A stretch of 32,948 bases of DNA from Chloroflexota bacterium (lineage in GTDB: Bacteria > Chloroflexota > Anaerolineae > Promineifilales > Promineifilaceae): the NCBI GenBank assembly GCA_024223125.1, contig JAAEOP010000494.1:1-32948 (forward strand). Direction: 5' to 3'. Below, one piece after another: positions 8,358 through 15,081 of the stretch; the stretch's first letter is position 1; each line of letters begins with the position of its first letter. The notes under the pieces are model-generated. The model did no database searches. It had not been told where the DNA came from and saw only the letters and a list, made by a program, of their open reading frames with translations. The position numbers and the translations under genes were made by a program.

Positions 8358-10298
8358 TTGAGAGATTTAATCTCCAATATTTTTATGAAAGAGACGACGC
8401 TAATTCACCAACATCGTGCCAAATGGCTCATGGTAGCTGTGCTGCTGTTGGCGGCCGTCTTTCGCTTGGTTGCTTTGCAAGATATGCCCCCTGGTTTATC
8501 TCAGGATGAGGTGTTGAATGCTGGGATGCCAGCTTTTATTTTGCAGGGGAATGTGGTTCTGTTTTTCCGGCAAGGGTATGGGCACGAGCCGCTGTTCCAT
8601 TATCTGACTGTCCCCTTCTACTGGTTTTTGGGCGAGAATTATTTACAGGTGCGTTTACCATCAGTATTTTTAGGACTGCTGTTGGTGGCAGCGACGATGC
8701 GCTGGGCAAAACGGGAATTTGGGGCGCTGACGGCCGTTGTCGCTGGTCTCGGTCTGGCGGTAAGCTGGTGGTCGGTGATTTTTAGTCGGGTTGGCATTCG
8801 GCCGATAATGATGCCCTTGTTTTGGGTGGGGGCAGCCTGGTTTTGGCAGAAACGGCCATGGCTGGCCGGTCTGCTGCTGGGTTTGAGTTTGTACACCTAC
8901 ACGGGAGCGCAAGTCGTTTTTGTTTGGCCGCTGTTGATGGGGGCAGGCTGGCTTATTCTGAGTAATAACAGGCGAGAGCGGAGGATGGCCGTCCGGCAAA
9001 ATGGTGCGATTCTGGCAGCGGCCGGGTTGGCAGCCTTACCGCTCTATTTAACATTATTGGCCGACCCGACATTATTGCAGCGAGTAAGTCAGTTAGACGG
9101 GCCGTTGGCTGTACTGCGAGCGGGGGATGGGCGGCCGCTGCTACAAGCAACACTAGCAACATTAGGCGTGTTCAGCTTTACAGGCGATCCGCGTTGGACA
9201 TATATGTTGCCGGGACGGCCGTTATTTGACCCCTTAACAGCTTTGTTTTTTTACGCCGGCGTGGTAATAGCCTTCCTGCGTATTCGCCAACAGCCAAAAT
9301 ATGTGCTGCTGCTTGCCTGGCTGCTGGTGGGACTGCTACCCAGTATGCTCACTCCCCAGGCCCCCAGCGCCATCCGCATGATCGGAGCCTTGCCCCCAGT
9401 TTTTGTCCTGATTGGACTTTCAGTTGCCGTCATCGGTCGTCGGTCACGGAATACGGATAACGGAATACGAATGATGATTTACGGCCTATTGCTTTTCCTT
9501 CTGCTGCTAAATATTGGCCGCACAATACAAGTTGGCCGCGCCTGGTCTACGGCCGTAGAAACCCGCCTGAACCATTACCAAACCACATTGCTAGAAATTG
9601 TGCGCCATTGGCAGGCTGATCCGGTCAGCCGGGTGGTTGTTACCGACACATTCTTTGAGCCAATTGATGCCGAATCATTAGCCCGTAACGGGGGCGCTGA
9701 AATGGCTGCTCGTTGGCAGCAGGCGGGGTCAAATGCAGCTGGAGCTATTGTGTTTCCGGCGGGGAAGGAGGACGGCCGTCTTTATGTACCCGAATATGTC
9801 CCCCTCCCATCTATGTTGCAGACGGCCGCAGGCATATCGCCTGAACCAGATTGGCGCAGCCAGACCAATCCAGCCTTTGCCGTGTATACACTGCCGGCTG
9901 CACTCAATCCCCCCCCACTAGCAGAAACGGTGACGTTTGGAGAAATGATCACCTTAAAAGGATACAAGATATTACCCTGGGAGGAGGGACAGCCGTTGCC
10001 ACTGCTTACCTATTGGCAGGTGGAAAAACCACTTCCTTGGAACTTGACTTTATTTGCCCATTTGCTGGATGAATCAAATGAGTTGGCAGCCCAATTTGAC
10101 GGCTTTGATGCTGCCCCGGCCACTTTACAGCCCGGTGACAGCTTTATGCAACTTCATCTCATACCCGTGCCGGAGGTATTCCACACAGGCACAGTGCAAA
10201 TAGGATTGTATACTCCGCATGATAATAAACGGTTGACACATTTGGGCGAAACGCTGGATGTTGTGATAATCCCCTTAACTCTTAAACAAAATCATTGA
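8358..10298 (+). CDS. GT-C fold membrane glycosyltransferase with C-terminal beta domain
   Basis: A 646-residue polytopic protein. MPPGLSQDEVLNAG (about 43 to 56) supplies the GT-C acidic pair, and YGHEPLFHYLTVPFYWFLG follows. It is closest in layout to the gene at 15082. After about eleven helices there is an extracytoplasmic part. The last 110 residues hold the domain shared by four proteins here (LLTYWQVEKPLPWNLTLFAH, then QPGDSF and GLYTPH). A TTG at 8358 has GAGGGG six bases upstream; an alternative ATG is at 8385 without a clear ribosome site. A heptamer-like array (9434 to 9468) encodes the hydrophilic stretch RRSRNTDNGIR between two helices. Probable substrate is a polyprenyl-linked sugar. 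Confidence 0.8.
   Translation: MRDLISNIFMKETTLIHQHRAKWLMVAVLLLAAVFRLVALQDMPPGLSQDEVLNAGMPAFILQGNVVLFFRQGYGHEPLFHYLTVPFYWFLGENYLQVRLPSVFLGLLLVAATMRWAKREFGALTAVVAGLGLAVSWWSVIFSRVGIRPIMMPLFWVGAAWFWQKRPWLAGLLLGLSLYTYTGAQVVFVWPLLMGAGWLILSNNRRERRMAVRQNGAILAAAGLAALPLYLTLLADPTLLQRVSQLDGPLAVLRAGDGRPLLQATLATLGVFSFTGDPRWTYMLPGRPLFDPLTALFFYAGVVIAFLRIRQQPKYVLLLAWLLVGLLPSMLTPQAPSAIRMIGALPPVFVLIGLSVAVIGRRSRNTDNGIRMMIYGLLLFLLLLNIGRTIQVGRAWSTAVETRLNHYQTTLLEIVRHWQADPVSRVVVTDTFFEPIDAESLARNGGAEMAARWQQAGSNAAGAIVFPAGKEDGRLYVPEYVPLPSMLQTAAGISPEPDWRSQTNPAFAVYTLPAALNPPPLAETVTFGEMITLKGYKILPWEEGQPLPLLTYWQVEKPLPWNLTLFAHLLDESNELAAQFDGFDAAPATLQPGDSFMQLHLIPVPEVFHTGTVQIGLYTPHDNKRLTHLGETLDVVIIPLTLKQNH
9434..9468 (+). repeat. 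Heptanucleotide array inside glycosyltransferase gene
   Basis: Five consecutive 7-mers: CGGTCGT, CGGTCAC, GGAATAC, GGATAAC, GGAATAC. It lies in frame in a loop between hydrophobic helices and is related in theme to the array at 16393. Confidence 0.6.
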
Positions 10299-10343
10299 CG
10301 GAAGATGAGGACGTGGGTAATATTTCCAAGTTTTGAATATAAA

Positions 10344-10376
10344 AGAGGTTCCACCTTTACAAAAGGTGGAACCTCT
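10344..10376 (+). promoter_or_regulatory. Perfect 15-bp stem-loop just upstream of ribosome binding site
   Basis: AGAGGTTCCACCTTT, loop ACA, then its exact complement. The ribosome site GGAGG (10383 to 10387) begins six bases after the stem and sits seven bases before ATG 10395. No T-run follows, so it is not a standard terminator. It could stabilise the mRNA or control ribosome access, or it may be a dispersed palindromic repeat. Confidence 0.6.
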
Positions 10377-10394
10377 CGAATTGGAGGCAAACGT

Positions 10395-12335
10395 ATGGGA
10401 AATTTAAGAAGATCTGTAAAAGGGTATCATCGCCGAAGTGTTGTAATGATTAGTGGCGTTGTAGCGATAGGGATGTTGTTTTTGTTGGTGCAGTTGTTTG
10501 CGGTGAATGTGGGAGCGGTGGCTTTTGCCGCAACAAAATCACATGATGGTCCCGGACAGCCAATTACGCCTACTGTTTCTTTTGATGAAGCGTTGGCGGA
10601 ATATTTGGCGGCCAGTACGACACAGAATCCACCCCAGAATAATCCTACGACTGGTGTGCCGGAAAATGCTCCCCAGGCATCCAGTATTGCCTGGAGTGGG
10701 GATGAGTCTCAATTTGGTTTGCCGGGTGACACCTTGACAACGACATTGACCTTGACGAATACAGGTGATATGAGTGATACGTTTGGAGTGTCGGCCATGT
10801 CTAATTGGGCTGCCAATCTTCCTACCATCACCTTTACCCTGGCGGCCAATACGAGCGCGAATGTCTTGGTGGGGGTGACCATTCCTGGTGGAGCTAATGT
10901 TGGTGATGCAGATGTGGCTACGATTACGGCCGTCTCGCAAAATACGCCGACGACTACAGCCTCAGTGGCCTTCACGACAACGGTGGGATCATATGGTGTT
11001 GTTTTGCATGATGATATGGCGCTTATGGATGCACCGGGGAAGACAGTTTTCTACGCATTGACATTGGAAAACAGCGGCAATTTTAGCGATACGTATGCGA
11101 TAGATGGCAGCGGCGTCTGGTCGCCGGTCATTCCGGTGAATTTGGTTTCGTTGGCTGCTTATGAAACGGCCGTTGTAACTGTAAGCATCCAAATTCCACT
11201 GGGAGCAAGCGAGGGGGAGGCGGACACGGCCGTCATTACCGCCACATCCCAAAGCCAAAGTACCCTGTCCGATGCTGTTACTCTTACCACCACAGTAGGT
11301 TTTTACAGAGCTTTCCTGCCTGTGCTGCGGTTTGATGAACCTTTACCGCCGGTGATTATAACACCTACTGCTACACGGCCGAATAGTAATAACAATTGGG
11401 TTATTACCTGGACTGATCAATACACAGAACTGATTGCCAGTTACGATCTGCAAGAATCCCAAGACCCCGATTTTGCAACAGGAGTAACAACCTATCAGCT
11501 TGATAGATTGGTAACGTCTCAACGATTTAATATGCACGATCCTTCTCCCTACAACGTCTATTATTACCGCTTGCGTTCACGCAATATACCCGGTGACGTG
11601 AGCGCCTGGTCTACGCCTATCAAGGTGATTAGCGCCTACTATGATGAGTTTGACGACAACAGTACCGGTTGGGACCGACGGCGAGTGACGCATATTGACG
11701 AGACAATTGCCTGGTACGAAATTGACGTCAGCCAGGATAAAGATTGGCTTATTGTGCAAAGTCTGGATTCCTGGGATTGGGTGATCGCCAGTCCGCTTAT
11801 GCCTGCGCCAGAGGTTCCCTATAAGATTGAGTATGATTCAAAACATGCCAACCTGGGTAATCTGGTGTCACATGGAGCTGCTTATGGCGCCGATTGGAAT
11901 GGAGACCTTTGTCCTGATCCATCAACTGTGGAAGGGTGGTATGAGCATACAGCTTGTTTTAACCATTTTTATAATACGAATACGATCTGGTTTGGCGACC
12001 TTAAGCTGTTGTTTGAGCGCGTAGATTATTTGGAGTGGCGGCCGCAGGATGGTGGCAGCCCGATGAAACGGGGTTCTGACAGCGGCTATTTTGATGGCGG
12101 CGGTTGGTTTTTGATACCTCGTATTCCTCATACTGATGCTAATGATTGGAATTCGTGGCGTATTGAGGTACGGGAAACAGGTATGAAATTTTATGCAAAT
12201 GGCAGGCTTTATGCTACCAGTGATGATACCCGTTGGATACATGATCCATATTTTGGTATCTTTGCCTCTACAGATGAGTATAGTAACTCGACTGCACGAA
12301 TCGAGTTTTTCAAGATTACGCCGTTGGATAATTAA
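10395..12335 (+). CDS. Large secreted multi-domain surface protein
   Basis: A 646-residue protein with a positively charged N-terminus and one hydrophobic segment (about 20 to 45, ending near AFA), giving export or anchoring. Two tandem Ig-like repeats of about 105 residues follow, each with a TLTxxNxGxxSDTF/Y core, G-A-V-T strands and a TTTVGxYxxxL end (NEW3/CARDB-like). After FLPVL comes a fibronectin-III-like segment (YDLQESQDPDF to STPIKV), then a C-terminal half resembling a LamG/concanavalin-like sandwich (YYDEFDDNSTGW at its start, WRIEVRETGMKFYANGRLY near the end). Start ATG 10395 is chosen because GGAGG lies seven bases upstream; the longer frame to 10305 would translate the leader hairpin. 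It lies within the glycosyltransferase run, so it might be a glycosylation target (inference). No catalytic motif is evident. Confidence 0.75.
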   Translation: MGNLRRSVKGYHRRSVVMISGVVAIGMLFLLVQLFAVNVGAVAFAATKSHDGPGQPITPTVSFDEALAEYLAASTTQNPPQNNPTTGVPENAPQASSIAWSGDESQFGLPGDTLTTTLTLTNTGDMSDTFGVSAMSNWAANLPTITFTLAANTSANVLVGVTIPGGANVGDADVATITAVSQNTPTTTASVAFTTTVGSYGVVLHDDMALMDAPGKTVFYALTLENSGNFSDTYAIDGSGVWSPVIPVNLVSLAAYETAVVTVSIQIPLGASEGEADTAVITATSQSQSTLSDAVTLTTTVGFYRAFLPVLRFDEPLPPVIITPTATRPNSNNNWVITWTDQYTELIASYDLQESQDPDFATGVTTYQLDRLVTSQRFNMHDPSPYNVYYYRLRSRNIPGDVSAWSTPIKVISAYYDEFDDNSTGWDRRRVTHIDETIAWYEIDVSQDKDWLIVQSLDSWDWVIASPLMPAPEVPYKIEYDSKHANLGNLVSHGAAYGADWNGDLCPDPSTVEGWYEHTACFNHFYNTNTIWFGDLKLLFERVDYLEWRPQDGGSPMKRGSDSGYFDGGGWFLIPRIPHTDANDWNSWRIEVRETGMKFYANGRLYATSDDTRWIHDPYFGIFASTDEYSNSTARIEFFKITPLDN

Positions 12336-12384
12336 CGGCCGTCGTAAAACAAACTGTTTATTTGCTCACCACAACACATGTTTA

Positions 12385-12430
12385 CAAACCTCGGAGGGAA
12401 GGTGGCTTTCCTTCGAGGTTTTGTTGTTGG
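12385..12430 (+). terminator. Intrinsic terminator after secreted protein
   Basis: AAACCTCG, a partly paired GGGAAGG/TTTCC inner stem, then CGAGGTTT followed by TTGTTGTTG. It lies about 50 bp after the stop codon at 12335. Confidence 0.6.
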
Positions 12431-12432
12431 GA

Positions 12433-12497
12433 GATTAGGAGGCATGTCCTGAGTAAAAGCGAAGGATTGGAGACATGTCCTGAGCAAAACCAAATGA
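12433..12497 (+). repeat. Tandem pair of roughly 31-bp repeats upstream of glycosyltransferase
   Basis: Two imperfect units share GATTxGGAG, CATGTCCTGAG and AAAAxC, and a third begins GATTAGGAGA at 12497. A related copy, GTCCTGAGCAAACCGAAG, lies at 17226 to 17243 at the 3' end of another glycosyltransferase gene. It therefore looks like a dispersed repeat family that has moved near or into gene ends. Confidence 0.55.
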
Positions 12498-14920
12498 TTA
12501 GGAGATCATCGCGGGTGTGGGGCACGGCCGTACTCCTACTCATGTTCGCTTTGGCTTTAACCAGCATGGGGCAGCTTTCGCCCACGTTTGACGAGCAGGG
12601 GTTCATCGTGCGCGGTCTAGGCTATATGCGCGGCCAAAACCGGCATATACGGGTGGGACATCCTTTAGGGTTGAATGCCCTCAATGCGGCTTTGCTGGCC
12701 CATGATGAGACAGTCTCCCTGCCTATTTCTGATCCTTCCTGGCTGGAAACGAACTTTCACCGTCCAGCAGAACTATTTTTGTGGGGAATTGGCAACGATG
12801 TGAAACACATTATGTTTCTGGCACGGCTGCCGACTATCTGGCTGGGAATGCTGTTAGCGGCCGTTGTGGGACGGTGGGCGTGGCGCATGTCAGGCCAACA
12901 GTGGGCCGGACTGCTCGCTCTGACGCTGATTGCCCTGGACCCCAACATCTTAGCCAGCGCCCGTTTAGCGACGACAGATTTAGGGTTGACTTTGGGAGCG
13001 GCCGCAGCCGGATTTACCTTGTGGCTCTTTTTGAAACGGCCGTCGTGGAAAAGAGCCATCATCGCCGGTATTGGTTTTGGTTTGCTGCAAAACACAAAAT
13101 TCACCGCCGGCCTGTTCGTCCCCCTATTTGCGCTGGTCATTCTTGTCTATTGCGGATTGCGGATTGCGGATTTGCGATTGGCGAACGAACCAGTCCGGCG
13201 TCAATCTGAAATACGAAATCTGAAATTGTCAATCATTATGCTGCTCATCGCTTACCCGCTGGCGGCGTTTATTACCCTGTGGGCTGCATATGGGTTCCAA
13301 AGTGGAACATTGCCGTTAGAACTACCCGCCTTTTCCCAACTGACTGGTTTAACCATCCCCTTGTCCCATCATGTTGAGCAGTTGTTGGATATTGGCGGCC
13401 GTCTGCAAGTAGAGACGCCCTCTTTCCTGCTGGGACAATACAGTAACAACGGCTGGTGGTATTACTTTCCAGTTACCTTTGCTCTCAAAACATCCCTACC
13501 AATTTTGATCTTGCTGACATTAGCCTTCGCACTGCGTATTATCTATTATGTAAAAAATTGGTCAGTGGTCAGCAGTCAGCGGTCAGCGGTCTTAGACGAC
13601 ACTGCCTTACTCATCCCCGCTCTGGGCTATTTTGCCATTGCCCTGACCAGCGATATAAACCTGGGCTACCGTCACTTGCTGCCGATCTTGCCATTCACGG
13701 CCGTGTTCATTGCCAATACGATTTCGGATTTCGGATTTCGGATTTCGGAGTTGCAATTTCGCATTCCACATTCCATATTCCGCAATATGGCGACTGTGTT
13801 CATGGTCATGCTCTTGCTTGTTGTTCTGCGGATACACCCCCACTATTTGAGCTATTTTAATGTGCTGGCTGGAGGACCAGATGGCGGTTGGCGTTACCTG
13901 GTGGACAGCAATATTGATTGGGGGCAGGACTTGAATAAGTTAAAGGGATGGATGGACGAAAATGGTGTGGAGGAGGTGTGGTTGAGTTATTTTGGTGAGA
14001 GTCGTCCAGACTATTATGGTATTGAATACTGGGGCTTGGATAGTTGGCCGCCCCGTTTAATGAATCCGCAAGCACGGCCGTATTATCCTCCTGATCCCGC
14101 TCCCGGCATTTACGCCATCAGCGCCACCAACCTACAAGGTGTTCACTTTGACAACCATGATCAATATGCCTGGTTTCGGGAACGGGAACCCATTGCCAAA
14201 GTCGGTTACAGTATCTTTTTGTATGATGTGCCTGCTCATGGCGAGCTGGTAGATGTGGTATTAGCCGGGATGCAGCTAGATGAAATCTCACCCGCTGATT
14301 TTGCCCACTTGGACAGCAATGATATTGTGCCTCGTTGGATTGACCCGGCGCTGGCTGCTTTACTTCCCCAATCGGATAATCGCTGGCTGCTATTGGCTAA
14401 AGACGCGGCCGTTTCTCCCCCCTTGGCAGCACAAATTTCCATCTCGTCAAAACAAACAGGCACAGATGATTACGCCATTTATCAGATGCCGCCGTTAACT
14501 GTTTTATCTGATGACCCTATCATCATTTTTGCTGCTGGTGAGGGTGAGGTTGGTTTGATGAAGGCTGCTGTGAACATACCTCTACTGAGCGAAACCGAAG
14601 CGACCGTACCGGGGCAAGACCTCTTGGTTAACACAAGTTGGCAGCAAAATAGCTCCCCGCAGCCTGTACAAATATTTATTCATCTGGTAGACGACAATGA
14701 CAATATTGTAGCCCAATGGGATGGGTTGGGTACGGAATGGAGCGGCTGGCAGCCGGGGGATGTCTTGCAGCTTACCCATACCATTCCATTGCCAGATGAT
14801 CTGCCCGCTGCTGCATACGAAATTCGTGCGGGACTGTACCATTCTGAAAACGGCCGTCGTTGGCTAACGGCCGATGGCGTTGATTTTGTCAATCTGGGCA
14901 CGGTGATCATCGGTGAATAG
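12494..14920 (+). CDS. GT-C fold membrane glycosyltransferase with C-terminal beta domain
   Basis: An 808-residue protein paralogous to 6690 to 8354. SPTFDEQGFIVRG (about 28 to 40) carries the acidic pair. Multiple helices follow, then HPHYLSYFN, SNIDWGQDLNKLKGW and PAPGIYAISATNL. Unlike the paralogue it continues for about 270 residues, ending in the shared beta domain (IFIHLVDDNDNIVAQWDG, WQPGDV, IPLPDDLPAAAYEIRAGLY). Several hydrophilic loops are encoded by heptamer arrays (13149, 13561, 13721, 13763). The frame is open upstream to 12362, but that extension translates repeat DNA, so ATG 12494 is chosen; no Shine-Dalgarno is seen. Donor and acceptor are unknown. Confidence 0.8.
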   Translation: MIRRSSRVWGTAVLLLMFALALTSMGQLSPTFDEQGFIVRGLGYMRGQNRHIRVGHPLGLNALNAALLAHDETVSLPISDPSWLETNFHRPAELFLWGIGNDVKHIMFLARLPTIWLGMLLAAVVGRWAWRMSGQQWAGLLALTLIALDPNILASARLATTDLGLTLGAAAAGFTLWLFLKRPSWKRAIIAGIGFGLLQNTKFTAGLFVPLFALVILVYCGLRIADLRLANEPVRRQSEIRNLKLSIIMLLIAYPLAAFITLWAAYGFQSGTLPLELPAFSQLTGLTIPLSHHVEQLLDIGGRLQVETPSFLLGQYSNNGWWYYFPVTFALKTSLPILILLTLAFALRIIYYVKNWSVVSSQRSAVLDDTALLIPALGYFAIALTSDINLGYRHLLPILPFTAVFIANTISDFGFRISELQFRIPHSIFRNMATVFMVMLLLVVLRIHPHYLSYFNVLAGGPDGGWRYLVDSNIDWGQDLNKLKGWMDENGVEEVWLSYFGESRPDYYGIEYWGLDSWPPRLMNPQARPYYPPDPAPGIYAISATNLQGVHFDNHDQYAWFREREPIAKVGYSIFLYDVPAHGELVDVVLAGMQLDEISPADFAHLDSNDIVPRWIDPALAALLPQSDNRWLLLAKDAAVSPPLAAQISISSKQTGTDDYAIYQMPPLTVLSDDPIIIFAAGEGEVGLMKAAVNIPLLSETEATVPGQDLLVNTSWQQNSSPQPVQIFIHLVDDNDNIVAQWDGLGTEWSGWQPGDVLQLTHTIPLPDDLPAAAYEIRAGLYHSENGRRWLTADGVDFVNLGTVIIGE
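13149..13170 (+). repeat. Heptamer array (ATTGCGG)
   Basis: Three ATTGCGG units plus one base, in frame, encoding the YCGLRIADL segment after a hydrophobic helix. The following bases contain a degenerate continuation (GAAATCTGAAAT). Confidence 0.65.
13561..13591 (+). repeat. Heptamer array (GTCAGCG)
   Basis: Units GTCAGTG, GTCAGCA, GTCAGCG, GTCAGCG plus GTC, in frame. They encode the polar stretch SVVSSQRSAV between two helices. Confidence 0.65.
13721..13783 (+). repeat. Two heptamer arrays (ATTTCGG, then ATTCCAC)
   Basis: Four exact ATTTCGG units (13721 to 13748), a short spacer, then ATTCCAC, ATTCCAT, ATTCCGC (13763 to 13783). In frame they give DFGFRISELQFRIPHSIFRN. The paralogue at 6690 to 8354 has about 11 fewer residues at this position. 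Confidence 0.7.
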
Positions 14921-14941
14921 TTCAGCTACCTCACCGCTGGC

Positions 14942-15047
14942 CCCCGAATGCAATTCGGGGTCTGATACAAAAAATGCGCTCAAGCGCGTTGCCCGCCAAA
15001 GTGCGCTTCAGCGTACTTCCTCTCTCAGACATCGGTTTGTAACCGAT
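14942..15047. repeat. Cluster of four short palindromes between glycosyltransferase genes
   Basis: In order: CCCCGAAT/ATTCGGGG with loop GCA (14942 to 14960); GCGCT/AGCGC with loop CA (about 14976 to 14987); AAGTGCGCT/AGCGTACTT with one mismatch (about 14999 to 15018); ATCGGTT/AACCGAT with loop TGT (15031 to 15047). None has a T-run. They look like dispersed palindromic units packed in tandem just upstream of the next ribosome site. Confidence 0.6.
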
Positions 15048-15081
15048 GACCCGGCCGATAGCTCAAACCAGGAGAGGCTCT

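Noticed and set aside
10344..10376. Intrinsic terminator for the gene ending at 10298
   Set aside because: The stem is strong, but no T-run follows and a ribosome site lies right after it.
12362..12493. 44-codon N-terminal extension of the glycosyltransferase
   Set aside because: It translates a terminator and the CCTGAG repeats; the hydrophobic N-terminus and paralogue match begin at 12494.
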